This document shows, one piece after another, positions 37,487 to 45,817 of a stretch of 62,520 nt of DNA; position 1 is the stretch's first letter, and each line of letters starts with the position of its first letter. A program made the translations under genes and the position numbers. This DNA comes from Pseudomonas yamanorum (GTDB lineage Bacteria; Pseudomonadota; Gammaproteobacteria; Pseudomonadales; Pseudomonadaceae), in NCBI RefSeq assembly GCF_013386765.1, contig NZ_JACARE010000002.1, positions 1 through 62,520 of the forward strand. The letters are read 5' to 3'. The notes beneath the pieces were generated by a model. It saw only the letters and a list, made by a program, of their open reading frames with translations, ran no database searches and was not told the DNA's origin.

Positions 37487-38707
37487 ATGCAGTTGATCGA
37501 AAAGCTCAGCATCCTCGCCGACGCCGCCAAGTACGACGCGTCCTGCGCCAGCAGCGGCGCGCCCAAGCGCAGCTCGGAGGGCAAGGCGGGGCTGGGTTCC
37601 ACCGATGGCATGGGCATCTGCCACAGCTACACGCCCGACGGTCGCTGCGTATCCTTGCTCAAGGTATTGCTGACCAACTTCTGCCTCTACGACTGCCAAT
37701 ACTGCGTCAACCGCCGCTCCAGCGACGTGCCCCGTGCACGCTTCAGCCCGGAGGAGGTGGTGACCCTGACCCTCGATTTCTACCGGCGCAACTGCGTCAG
37801 CGGGCTGTTTCTCAGCTCCGGCATCATCCGTTCGGCCGACTACACCATGGAGCAGTTGGTGCGGGTGGCCAAACTGCTGCGCGAAGAGCATGACTTTCGC
37901 GGCTATATCCACCTCAAGACCATTCCCGAAGCTGACCCGGCGCTGATTGCCGAGGCGGGGCGCTATGCCGATCGCCTGAGCGTGAACATCGAGTTGCCGA
38001 CCGACAAGAGCCTGCAGACCCTGGCGCCCGAGAAGCAGATTTTCTCGATCAAACAGGCGATGCAAACCATCTACACCGGTGAACAGACCGTACTCAACGA
38101 ACCCCGCGCACCACGTTTTGCGCCGGCGGGGCAGAGCACGCAGATGATCGTCGGCGCCGATGACACCGACGACAGCACCATCCTCCACAGCGCCGAGGCG
38201 TTGTACGGCAACTTCAAGTTGCGCCGGGTGTATTACTCGGCGTTCAGCCCGATTCCCAACAGCCCGAAAAGCGTGCCCCTGGCCGCGCCACCGTTGATGC
38301 GCGAGCACCGCTTGTACCAGGCGGACTTCCTGCTGCGCAGCTACGGGTTCAGCGCCAATGAACTGTTCGAAGGGCCAGGTGACCTGGCCCTGGATATCGA
38401 CCCGAAACTGGCCTGGGCTCTGGAGCACCGCGAGGTGTTCCCGCTGGACCTGAACCGCGCCGAGGCGACGCTGATTGCGCGTATTCCCGGGATCGGCCTG
38501 CGCACCACCCAGCGGCTGGTGGACCTGCGCCGCCAGCGCAAGATCCGCTTCGAAGACCTGGCGCGCATGCGTTGTGTGCTGACCAAGGCCAAGCCGTTTT
38601 TCATCACCAGCGACTACCACCCGCAGCAGGCGGAAAGCACCAGCGTGCTGCTGCGTGAGCAACTGCGGGATCGCCCGCAGCCGCAGCAGATGGGGCTTTG
38701 GGGATGA
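37487..38707 (+). CDS. Radical SAM protein, putative DNA modification/repair (TIGR03916-like)
   Basis: A 406-residue radical SAM enzyme. The cluster-binding Cys triad is C66-x3-C70-x2-C73 (FCLYDCQYC). The C-terminal part carries a helix-hairpin-helix region (RIPGIGLRTTQRLVDLR), which points to DNA binding. The family is known as a putative DNA modification/repair radical SAM protein. It is usually encoded beside a DUF4130 (TIGR03915) protein, often with a uracil-DNA-glycosylase superfamily domain. That partner is the next gene, and the two overlap in ATGA, so they should be made together. The chemistry and substrate are unknown. Confidence 0.9.
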   Translation: MQLIEKLSILADAAKYDASCASSGAPKRSSEGKAGLGSTDGMGICHSYTPDGRCVSLLKVLLTNFCLYDCQYCVNRRSSDVPRARFSPEEVVTLTLDFYRRNCVSGLFLSSGIIRSADYTMEQLVRVAKLLREEHDFRGYIHLKTIPEADPALIAEAGRYADRLSVNIELPTDKSLQTLAPEKQIFSIKQAMQTIYTGEQTVLNEPRAPRFAPAGQSTQMIVGADDTDDSTILHSAEALYGNFKLRRVYYSAFSPIPNSPKSVPLAAPPLMREHRLYQADFLLRSYGFSANELFEGPGDLALDIDPKLAWALEHREVFPLDLNRAEATLIARIPGIGLRTTQRLVDLRRQRKIRFEDLARMRCVLTKAKPFFITSDYHPQQAESTSVLLREQLRDRPQPQQMGLWG

Positions 38708-39537
38708 TCAGCCTGGAGTGCGACAACCTGTTCAGCACTTGGCGCGAACAGGCGCGCTGGTTGCTCAGCCATCAGATTGACCCAAGCCATGTGAGTTGGG
38801 GCATGGCCGAGGTGGCGGACCTGTTTGCTACCGACGAGCAGTACCCGGCCGAGTGCGGGCCGTTCCAGGCGCGGATTCCCAAGGCGCTGCTGGAGCTGCT
38901 GGAGTCTGCCGCGTGTTATCACGGTGAGCAGCGCTGGAGCCTGCTGTATGAGGTGTTATGGCGCGTGAGCCATGGTGATCGCACGGCGATGATGTCGGGT
39001 GACAAGCTGGGCAGCGAGTTGCAGCGGCGGATCAAGCAGGTGCAGCGCGAGGCCCATCACCTGCATGCGTTTGTGCGGTTTATCGCATTGCCGGCGGGGG
39101 CGGGGGTGGAGTTGCCGGAGTATGTGGCCTGGCATGAGCCGGCTCACGATATCTTGAAGGTGGCCAGTCAGCATTTTGTCGGGCGCATGGGGCGCCATCG
39201 CTGGATGATCGCTACACCGCTGGATGGGGTTTATTACGATGGGGAGCAGTTGGTTCACCAGAGGCAATGCCCGGTGGAGTGGCAGCAACTGGCGCAGAAT
39301 GTCGAGGATCCCCACAGTGCGATGTGGCTGACGTATTACAGCCATATCTTTAACCCGGCGCGGTTGAATCCCAAGGTGATGGAAGGGCACTTGCCGAGCC
39401 GGTTCTGGAAGAATCTGCCGGAGGGCAAGCTGATTCCGGGGTTGATCAGCGAAGCGCGTACGGGCAAGCAGCGGGATGGGCAGGCGAAGATGATTGGGGC
39501 CAGGCCGGGCAAGAGAATCTCAAGCGGGCACGGTTAA
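38704..39537 (+). CDS. DUF4130/TIGR03915-type putative DNA metabolism protein
   Basis: A 277-residue protein. The start is set at the ATG that overlaps the stop of the radical SAM gene (ATGA). It has the DUF4130 character: the HHLHAFVRF and DILKVASQHFVGRM segments, a MIATPLDGVYYDG stretch and a SRFWKNLPEGKLIPGLI segment. In many bacteria this domain continues into a UdgX-like uracil-DNA-glycosylase domain of about 200 residues. Here the protein ends with a short basic tail (ARPGKRISSGHG) and a REPIN follows at once, so no glycosylase domain is present. It is predicted to work with the radical SAM partner; its function is unknown. Confidence 0.85.
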   Translation: MISLECDNLFSTWREQARWLLSHQIDPSHVSWGMAEVADLFATDEQYPAECGPFQARIPKALLELLESAACYHGEQRWSLLYEVLWRVSHGDRTAMMSGDKLGSELQRRIKQVQREAHHLHAFVRFIALPAGAGVELPEYVAWHEPAHDILKVASQHFVGRMGRHRWMIATPLDGVYYDGEQLVHQRQCPVEWQQLAQNVEDPHSAMWLTYYSHIFNPARLNPKVMEGHLPSRFWKNLPEGKLIPGLISEARTGKQRDGQAKMIGARPGKRISSGHG

Positions 39538-39538
39538 T

Positions 39539-39624
39539 GTAGGCGCTGGCTTGCCAGCGATGCAGGCGGCTCGGTATTTCAGTTAGACCGAGGTGATGCT
39601 ATCGCCGGCAAGCCAGCTCCTACA
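39539..39624. repeat. REPIN
   Basis: Opposed REP arms (GTAGGCGCTGGCTTGCCAGCG and GCCGGCAAGCCAGCTCCTAC) lie between the DUF4130 gene and the Lrp-type gene. The left arm begins one base after the stop codon. The gap to 39652 holds nothing else I recognise. Confidence 0.88.
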
Positions 39625-39651
39625 GTTGATCTTCGGTGTTTCGGGGTAGGT

Positions 39652-40149
39652 TCAGGCCAGTTCAGTCGCGGTGTTTTTTACGACCGCCAACTCCGGATGT
39701 GCCACCAATTTATCAATGTGCAATTCGTCGTTGTTCAACCAGGTTTCCGTCAGCACCCGATAGTGCTCCATGTCCCGGCAGCGCATGCGCAGGCTGTAGT
39801 CGAACGGCCCGCTGATCAACTGGCATTCGAACACTTGCGGGCAGGCTTTGACGCAGGCCTCGAAGGCCTTCTGCGCCGAGCGCCCGCTCTGGTTGGAGAG
39901 GGCCACCAGCACCAGCAGTGACAACCCCGGCGAAACCATCTGTACATCGATGATTGCCCCATACCCCCGGATCACCCCGCGTCGCTCCAGTTTACGCACC
40001 CGTTCCAGGCACGGCCTGGGTGTCAGGTGCACCAGCGACGAGAGTTTTTCGTAGGTGATGCGCCCCTGGTGCCGCAATACGTCGATGATGGCTTCATCGA
40101 TGCGGTCCAGCACAGGGGAGGCGTTCGATCCGGTGGCCTTGGTATCCAT
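39652..40149 (-). CDS. Lrp/AsnC-family transcriptional regulator
   Basis: A 165-residue Lrp-type regulator. The N-terminal helix-turn-helix is ITYEKLSSLVHLTPRPCLERVRKLERRGVIRGY (about 32-64 in the protein), followed by the RAM/AsnC ligand-binding domain. It reads in the same direction as the transporter and catabolic genes upstream of it and starts 12 bases after the ATPase gene. It probably senses an amino acid (arginine, ornithine or citrulline by context) and controls that cluster. The effector cannot be told from sequence. Confidence 0.88.
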   Translation of the reverse strand: MDTKATGSNASPVLDRIDEAIIDVLRHQGRITYEKLSSLVHLTPRPCLERVRKLERRGVIRGYGAIIDVQMVSPGLSLLVLVALSNQSGRSAQKAFEACVKACPQVFECQLISGPFDYSLRMRCRDMEHYRVLTETWLNNDELHIDKLVAHPELAVVKNTATELA

Positions 40150-40161
40150 GGTGTGTGGTGT

Positions 40162-41007
40162 TCACTTCAATCGGTTGGAAAGAAATTGCTGCAGGCGTTC
40201 GCTGTTCGGCTGGTCGAGGATTTCCGCTGCGCCTTGTTCCTCGACGCGGCCCTGGTGCAGAAACAGCACCTGGCTGGACACCTGCCGGGCAAAGCCCATT
40301 TCGTGGGTGACCATGAGCATGGTACGACCTTCCTCAGCCAGCGTCTGTATGACTTTAAGGACTTCTCCTACAAGTTCAGGGTCGAGAGCCGAGGTGGGTT
40401 CGTCGAACAGAATGATCTCCGGTTCCATCGCCAGGGCCCGGGCGATGGCCACCCGCTGTTGCTGGCCGCCAGACAGGAAGGCCGGGTATTGATCCGCCAC
40501 GCGGCCCGGCAGGCCGACCTTGTCGAGGTACAGGCGCGCGCGTTTTTCCGCTTCGGCGGCGCTCACCCCCAGCACCCGGCGCGGGGCCATGGTGATGTTT
40601 TCCAGCACGGTCATGTGGCTCCACAGGTTGAAGTGCTGGAACACCATGGCCAGGCGGGTGCGCAGGTTCTGCAGCTGCGCCTGGTGCGGCGCGCGGGTGC
40701 CGGCGCGGCCTTGCTGCATTTCGATGCTGATGCCGTCCAGGGTGATGACCCCGGCGTCCGGCTGTTCGAGGAAGTTGATGCAGCGCAGCATTGTGCTTTT
40801 GCCGGAGCCGCTGGCGCCGATCAGGCTGATCACATCGCCATTGCGTGCGTTGAGGGAGACGCCCTTGAGCACCTCATGGTCGCCATAGCGTTTGTGCAGG
40901 CCTTCGACCTGGAGTTTGACGTTGGCGTTTTCGGCCACGGCCACCGGTTTGGCGGCAGGGCGTACATCGGTGGGATAAGCGGCCAGGGCCTGCGCGGACT
41001 GAGTCAT
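40162..41007 (-). CDS. Polar amino acid ABC transporter, ATPase subunit
   Basis: A 281-residue ATPase of the HisP/AotP class. It has Walker [10 protein letters not shown], signature LSGGQQQR and Walker B IILFDEPTSALD. The His-rich and Gln-rich insert QQGRAGTRAPHQAQLQ before RLAMVFQHFNLW is typical of the basic amino acid subgroup. About 25 extra residues precede the domain. It lies three bases after the inner permease gene and should power uptake with the two permeases and the binding protein upstream. Confidence 0.92.
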   Translation of the reverse strand: MTQSAQALAAYPTDVRPAAKPVAVAENANVKLQVEGLHKRYGDHEVLKGVSLNARNGDVISLIGASGSGKSTMLRCINFLEQPDAGVITLDGISIEMQQGRAGTRAPHQAQLQNLRTRLAMVFQHFNLWSHMTVLENITMAPRRVLGVSAAEAEKRARLYLDKVGLPGRVADQYPAFLSGGQQQRVAIARALAMEPEIILFDEPTSALDPELVGEVLKVIQTLAEEGRTMLMVTHEMGFARQVSSQVLFLHQGRVEEQGAAEILDQPNSERLQQFLSNRLK

Positions 41008-41010
41008 GGG

Positions 41011-41724
41011 TTAGCCTCGGGTAGGAACAAGAAAACGCATCCAGCGACGTTCGGCCAGTCGAAACAGGCCCACCAGTGCAAAGGACAGCAGCATGTACAG
41101 CAGGGCCGCGATGCCGAAGGCCTGGAACGTCAGGAACGTCTCGGCGTTGGCGTCGCGGGCCACCTTGAGGATGTCGGCGATGGTGGCGGTGAACGCCAGG
41201 GAGGTGGCGTGCAGCATCAGGATCATTTCGTTGCTGTAGGCCGGTAATGCGCGACGCAGCGCGGCGGGCACCACCACGAACAGGTTCAGGCGCCAGCCGT
41301 GCAGGCCGTAGGCCTTGGCCGCTTCAATCTCGCCGTGGGGGATGTTGCGGATCGCCCCGGCGAAGATTTCCACGGTGTAGGCGCAGGTGTTCAGCACAAA
41401 CGCCAGCAGTGTGCAGTTCAGCGCATTGCGGAAAAACTGGTTGAGCAGGGCGTTGTCCTGCACCACGTCCAGGCCGTAGAGGCCGGTGTAGCAAATCAGC
41501 AATTGGATATACAGCGGCGTGCCGCGAAACAGGTAGGTGTAGACCTCCACCGGCCAGCGAATCCAGAAGTGCTCCGACACCCGCGCGATGGCCAGCGGGA
41601 TCGACAGGAAGAAGCCCAGTACAACCGAGATAATGAACAACCACAGGGTCATGGCCACCCCGGAAAAGCCGTTGCCGTCGGTGAACAGGTAGGCCTGGCC
41701 GTATTGCTGGATCAGTTCGATCAT
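41011..41724 (-). CDS. Polar amino acid ABC transporter, permease (HisM/ArtM type)
   Basis: A 237-residue inner-membrane permease with about five hydrophobic helices and the cytoplasmic EAA loop (EIEAAKAYGLHGWRLNLFVVVPAALRRALP), which contacts the ATPase. Its start overlaps the end of the other permease gene by four bases, so translation is coupled. It belongs to the histidine/arginine/ornithine transporter permease family. Confidence 0.92.
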   Translation of the reverse strand: MIELIQQYGQAYLFTDGNGFSGVAMTLWLFIISVVLGFFLSIPLAIARVSEHFWIRWPVEVYTYLFRGTPLYIQLLICYTGLYGLDVVQDNALLNQFFRNALNCTLLAFVLNTCAYTVEIFAGAIRNIPHGEIEAAKAYGLHGWRLNLFVVVPAALRRALPAYSNEMILMLHATSLAFTATIADILKVARDANAETFLTFQAFGIAALLYMLLSFALVGLFRLAERRWMRFLVPTRG

Positions 41725-42422
41725 CGCGCCATCCCCTTGATGCCCACGTTGTAGCGTCGTTCCAGGCGCTTGAAGATGCGGTTGGAGAGGGTGGTGATCA
41801 CCAGGTACACCAGGCCCGCGAGGATCAGGAAATACAACGGGTCGTTGGTGGTCTTGCCGGCGTTCTGTGCGGCCTTGACCAGGTCCGACAGGCCGATGAT
41901 CGACACCAGGGCTGTGGACTTGAGCAGCACCAGCCAGTTATTGCCCAGGCCCGGCAGGGCAAAGCGCATCAACTGCGGGAACAGCACCAGGCGAAAGCGC
42001 TGCCATCGGCTCAGACCGTAGGCGGTGGCGGCTTCCAGCTGGCCGGCGGGCACGCTGAGGATCGCCCCGCGAAAGTTCTCGGTGAAATACGCCCCGTAGA
42101 TAAATCCGAGGGTGATGACGCCGGCGGTGAACGGGTCGATTTCGAAGTAGGCCCAGCCGAGCATTTCGCTCAGGTCGTTCAGCCACAGTTGCAGGCTGTA
42201 GAAAATCAGCAGGATCAGCACCAGGTCCGGCACGCTGCGAATCAGCGTGGTGTAGAGCGTGGCCGGAACCCGCAGCAGCTTGACGCTGGACAGCTTGGCG
42301 CCGGCGGCGATCAGGCCCAGGGACAGGCTCAGCACCAGTGCCAGGAACGCCAGCTTGACCGTCATCCAGGCACCCTGAGCCAGCAGCGGGCCGAAGCCTT
42401 GCAAGTTGAGGAATTCATTCAT
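41721..42422 (-). CDS. Polar amino acid ABC transporter, permease (HisQ/ArtQ type)
   Basis: A 233-residue permease with the same topology as its partner. Its EAA loop reads QLEAATAYGLSRWQRFRLVLFPQLMRFALPG. It forms a heterodimer with the downstream permease. A long perfect inverted repeat lies between it and the upstream binding-protein gene. Confidence 0.92.
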   Translation of the reverse strand: MNEFLNLQGFGPLLAQGAWMTVKLAFLALVLSLSLGLIAAGAKLSSVKLLRVPATLYTTLIRSVPDLVLILLIFYSLQLWLNDLSEMLGWAYFEIDPFTAGVITLGFIYGAYFTENFRGAILSVPAGQLEAATAYGLSRWQRFRLVLFPQLMRFALPGLGNNWLVLLKSTALVSIIGLSDLVKAAQNAGKTTNDPLYFLILAGLVYLVITTLSNRIFKRLERRYNVGIKGMAR

Positions 42423-42465
42423 GGAGGGGAGATCTCTGTGGGGTGAAACAACGCATCTCTAACTA

Positions 42466-42591
42466 CCCCCCCGTAGCAGCTGTCGAGCGCCAGCGAGGCT
42501 GCGTCAGGCGCGCCTCTGTACTTGGCTTGGCTCGAGGGCTGCAGTGCGGCCAACGCAGCCTCGCTGGCGCTCGACAGCTGCTACGGGGGGG
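42466..42591. repeat. Perfect 38-bp inverted repeat between binding-protein and permease genes
   Basis: The arms 42466-42503 and 42554-42591 are exact reverse complements over 38 bases, with a 50-base spacer. The core (GTAGCAGCTGTCGAGCG...) differs from the other REPs in this window and looks like another Pseudomonas REP class. In the transcript it forms a very stable hairpin 3' of the binding-protein gene. Confidence 0.92.
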
Positions 42592-42600
42592 GCGTTGTTT

Positions 42601-43380
42601 TTACTCGTTGTAGATGTCCTGATCGCCGAAGTATTTCTTCTGGATCTGTGCGTAGGTGCCATCGGCCTGGACGGCGGCGATGCCTTTGTTGATCAGCTCC
42701 ACCAGGTCCTTGTCGTTCTTGCGCAGGCCCATGGCGATGTCGAGCGGCAGGGTCGGGTCCTTGAACGCCGGGCCGGTCTTGAAGTCGGCTCCTTCAGGCT
42801 TGGACAGGAAGTTGAGCTGGGCTTCGAGCTTGTCGGTCAGGGTGGCGTCGAGCCGGCCGTTTTGCAGGTCGGCGTAGTTCTGTTCCTGGGACTGGTACGC
42901 CTTGATCTGCGCGCCAAGCTTGGCCAGGTGCGCACGGGCGTAGGCTTCCTGCAGCGAGCCTTGCAGTACCCCGACCTGTTTGCCTTTCAGGGACTCGGGG
43001 GTGTCGCCGAAGTCGGCGCTTTTGCGGGTGATCACCGAGGTCGGGCTGAGGAACAGGCGGTCGCTGAAGTCGATGACTTTCTGGCGGGCCGGGGTCACGG
43101 CCATGGAGGACATGATGGCGTCGAACTTGCGCGCGCGCAGGGCCGGGATCATGCCGTCGAATTCGTTGTGGACCCACACACATTTGACTTCAAGCTTGGC
43201 GCAGATGGCGTTGCCCAGGTCGATGTCGAAGCCTTGCAGGCTGCCGTCGGCGGCGACCGATTCAAACGGTGGGTATTCGGGGAAGACCCCAAAGCGGATT
43301 TCTTTCCATTCCTGGGCCTGGGCAGCGGTGGCGGCCAATGGCAGGAGCAGCGCAGCGAAAAGTGATCGGAGCGGAGTCAT
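42601..43380 (-). CDS. Polar amino acid ABC transporter, periplasmic binding protein
   Basis: A 259-residue solute-binding protein of the lysine/arginine/ornithine family. The signal peptide ends at TAAQAQE (about residue 22). Family signatures include FGVFPEYPPFESVAADGSLQGFDIDLG and the ligand-contact regions DFSDRLFLSP and VGVLQGS. It delivers the amino acid to the two permeases. The companion catabolic genes suggest citrulline, ornithine or arginine as ligand; this is inference. It reads in the same direction as ocd and ctlX, 291 bases upstream, and may have its own promoter in that gap. Confidence 0.92.
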   Translation of the reverse strand: MTPLRSLFAALLLPLAATAAQAQEWKEIRFGVFPEYPPFESVAADGSLQGFDIDLGNAICAKLEVKCVWVHNEFDGMIPALRARKFDAIMSSMAVTPARQKVIDFSDRLFLSPTSVITRKSADFGDTPESLKGKQVGVLQGSLQEAYARAHLAKLGAQIKAYQSQEQNYADLQNGRLDATLTDKLEAQLNFLSKPEGADFKTGPAFKDPTLPLDIAMGLRKNDKDLVELINKGIAAVQADGTYAQIQKKYFGDQDIYNE

Positions 43381-43449
43381 GTGTATTCCCTATATTTTGT
43401 AATTGATGTCAGGGCAGTAGAAAGCTGAAAGCTAAGGCGAGCTGGCTTT

Positions 43450-43479
43450 TGTGGAGAGGGAGCAAGCTCCCTCTCCACA
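43450..43479. repeat. Single REP-type hairpin
   Basis: A 13-bp perfect stem (TGTGGAGAGGGAG and complement) with a CAAG loop. It lies in the 291-base gap 43381-43671 between ocd and the binding-protein gene. The gap also holds a GGCCTGCC/GGCAGGCC hairpin just after the ocd stop, without a T-tract on the coding strand. No gene was recognised in it. Confidence 0.75.
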
Positions 43480-43671
43480 TTGGGCTGTTTCTTGGCAGAG
43501 AGAATGCTTCAAGATGGTGCGTTTTTTGTGTCGTTTACCCCCGCTGCGGCGCGCGGAATGTGCTGTTAAAACGCGAGCGGCAGCGGAAACGGCTGCGACA
43601 CCCGCTAAATCGGCTTGTCGATTGGTTTTTTCCGGCCTGCCCCTCACGCAAAGCGGCAGGCCAGAGCGGTC

Positions 43672-44718
43672 TCAGGCGCGCTTTTTCTGCTGTGCAGCCG
43701 GCGCTTGGGCCAGGCGGGCAAACAGGTCTTTGGGGTCGGCGAGGTCCGGCACCAGTTCCAGTTCGCTGCCCACGTCCAGCGCCTTGGCCACGTCCAGCAC
43801 GTAACGCAGGGCGGAGTAGTCTTCGATGGCAAAACCCACCGAGTCGAACAGGGTGACCTGGCGCGCATTTTCGCGGCCCGGGGCCTGGCCGTTGATCACT
43901 CGCCACAGTTCGGTGACCGGCGAATCTTCCGGCATGTGCTGGATCTCGCCTTCGATGCGGCTTTGCGGTTCGTACTCGACGATCACCCGCGCACGTTCGA
44001 CGATTCGTCGGTCCAGCTCGGTCTTGCCCGGGCAGTCGCCGCCCACGGCATTCAGGTGCATGCCCGGTTCGATCATCTCGTCCGTCAGGATGGTGGCGTA
44101 GGCCTTGTCGGCGGTCACGGTGGTGACGATGTCGGCGCCTTTCACGGCTTCGGCCACGCTGCCGGCCAGGATCACCTTGATCGCCGGGAAGGCTTTCAGG
44201 TTGGCGGCCAGCTTGGCGGTGGCCTTGGCGTCGATGTCGAACAGGCGGATTTCATTGATGCCCAGCATCGCGTGGAAGGCCAGGGCCTGGAATTCGCTCT
44301 GGGAGCCGTTGCCGATCAGCGCCATGCTGCGACTGTTGTCCCGGGCCAGGTAGCGCGCCACCAGGGCCGAGGTGGCGGCGGTGCGGATCGCGGTGGTCAG
44401 GGTCATTTCCGCCAGCAGCACCGGTTTGCCGGTGTCCACATCGCCCAGGGCGCCGAAGGCCATCACGGTGAGCATGCCGCTCTGGGTATTTTTCGGGTGG
44501 CCGTTGACGTATTTGAAGGCGTACAGCGACGCGTCGGACACCGGCATCAGCTCGATCACGCCCTCGGGGGAATGGTTGGCCAGGCGTGCGCATTTTTCAA
44601 AGTCCTGCCAGCGCAGGTAGTCGGCGCGGATGTACTCGGCCATCTCGGTGATGCAGGTTTGCAGGCCTTTTTGCGAAACCAGGTAGCTCAAGTCGTTGAC
44701 GTCGATATAGCGGGTCAT
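43672..44718 (-). CDS. ocd: Ornithine cyclodeaminase
   Basis: A 348-residue member of the ornithine cyclodeaminase/mu-crystallin family, which converts L-ornithine to L-proline and ammonia with NAD. The start MTRYIDVNDL is preceded by AAGGAG; the much longer frame upstream is an artefact of ctlX on the same strand. The NAD-binding core is ALIGNGSQSEFQA, and FKYVNGHPKNTQSG and AVGGDCPGKTELD are typical. The gene begins 11 bases after ctlX, so the pair can turn citrulline into ornithine and then proline. It uses the same ornithine pool that PvdA needs. Confidence 0.93.
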   Translation of the reverse strand: MTRYIDVNDLSYLVSQKGLQTCITEMAEYIRADYLRWQDFEKCARLANHSPEGVIELMPVSDASLYAFKYVNGHPKNTQSGMLTVMAFGALGDVDTGKPVLLAEMTLTTAIRTAATSALVARYLARDNSRSMALIGNGSQSEFQALAFHAMLGINEIRLFDIDAKATAKLAANLKAFPAIKVILAGSVAEAVKGADIVTTVTADKAYATILTDEMIEPGMHLNAVGGDCPGKTELDRRIVERARVIVEYEPQSRIEGEIQHMPEDSPVTELWRVINGQAPGRENARQVTLFDSVGFAIEDYSALRYVLDVAKALDVGSELELVPDLADPKDLFARLAQAPAAQQKKRA

Positions 44719-44729
44719 GGGAAGACTCC

Positions 44730-45656
44730 TTATTGAAATGAGGGGCGGGCGGGCAGGTGCACTTCCGCCAACATGCAGCGGGCACTGCCGCCGCCGATTC
44801 GTTCGATGTTGTCGATGTTCACCACCACCGGGCGGGTGTGGCGTTCCACGTGCTGGCGCTGGGCCGGCTTGAGCGAGCCCCAGGCGCTGGCCGACATCAC
44901 CAGCAGCGGCTGGCCGTCGCGGTCGTGGACTTCCAGCATGTTGCCGGCGAAGGCTTCCAGCTGGTCGAAGTCCAGGGCGACGATGTCTTTGCCGGTGTCG
45001 CGCAGGGAGCGTTCCAGGGCCTGGCGCTCGTGGTCGTCGGGCAGGGCTTGCAGGCACACCACGGAGAGGTCGCAGCCGACGCTCATCATCACGTTGCTGT
45101 GGTAGATCGGCGCTTGGTGGCGGTCGACGGCGTGGAACACGCACACCTGGTAGTCCAGGCGTTCGGCGAACTGGCGCAGGGCGTCCTGATGGGTACGCCC
45201 GGAATGGCAGGCGTAGCTGATGCGGTGCTGGCGGTCGAGGACCATGCTGCCGGTGCCTTCCAGGAACATGTTCTGTTGTTCGAGGTGGCTGAAGTCGATG
45301 GTGTTGTGGATCGCGAAGCGTTGCTCCAGTACTTGCAGCACGCCTTTGTCGCGCTCCAGGCGGCGGTTCTGGCCTTCCATCGGGTACAGCACCAGGCTGC
45401 CGTCGGCGTGGCTGCTCCACCAGTTGTTGGGGAAGATTGAATCCGGGGTGTGGGGCGCGGGAGTGTCCTGGACCACCAGCACTTCAACGCCGTGATGGCG
45501 CAGGGTGTCGACGTAGCCGTCGAATTCTTCCAGCGCTTTCTGCTGTGCGGCCAACGGGTCGAGGGGCGCGCGCTGGAAGCGGTTGTTGATCGCGGTGTCC
45601 GGGTTGAAGGCGAAGTGCGCCGGGCGGATCATCAGGACGGTGTTGGTGGTTTGCAT
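44730..45656 (-). CDS. ctlX: Citrulline utilization hydrolase CtlX (amidinotransferase fold)
   Basis: A 308-residue protein of the guanidino-modifying amidinotransferase superfamily, of the CtlX type proposed to hydrolyse citrulline to ornithine. The start is at MQTTNTVLMIRPAHF; the upstream in-frame extension reads through non-conserved sequence. Catalytic features are the acidic PDSIFPNNW region, the HQD region in GRTHQDALR, and the Cys in GGSARCMLAEVHLP near the C-terminus. It is followed by ocd with the stop TAA overlapping the ocd ribosome-binding site. It is the first gene of a run that includes ocd and perhaps the transporter. Confidence 0.85.
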   Translation of the reverse strand: MQTTNTVLMIRPAHFAFNPDTAINNRFQRAPLDPLAAQQKALEEFDGYVDTLRHHGVEVLVVQDTPAPHTPDSIFPNNWWSSHADGSLVLYPMEGQNRRLERDKGVLQVLEQRFAIHNTIDFSHLEQQNMFLEGTGSMVLDRQHRISYACHSGRTHQDALRQFAERLDYQVCVFHAVDRHQAPIYHSNVMMSVGCDLSVVCLQALPDDHERQALERSLRDTGKDIVALDFDQLEAFAGNMLEVHDRDGQPLLVMSASAWGSLKPAQRQHVERHTRPVVVNIDNIERIGGGSARCMLAEVHLPARPSFQ

Positions 45657-45817
45657 GGGTGCACGGGTCCATGGGTTGGGCAGTGAGGCTATTTTGTGCG
45701 GTGTGAAGGAAGAATCCCGGCTGAAGTGAGGGGGCGGCTCAGCCGGGAAAGCTGAAAAGTGGGGTGGGGCAGCCGAATCGGCTGTCGGGCGCGATTGAAG
45801 GAACAAAGCTGATCAAC

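Noticed and set aside
43560..43671. Hairpin GGCCTGCC/GGCAGGCC after ocd as a terminator for ocd
   Set aside because: On the coding (minus) strand it is followed by an A-run, not a T-run, so an intrinsic terminator is not supported.
43672..45420. 582-codon version of ornithine cyclodeaminase with a long N-terminal extension
   Set aside because: The extension is out of frame over ctlX and is Arg/Pro/Ala-rich. The ATG at 44718 has AAGGAG and gives the family length.
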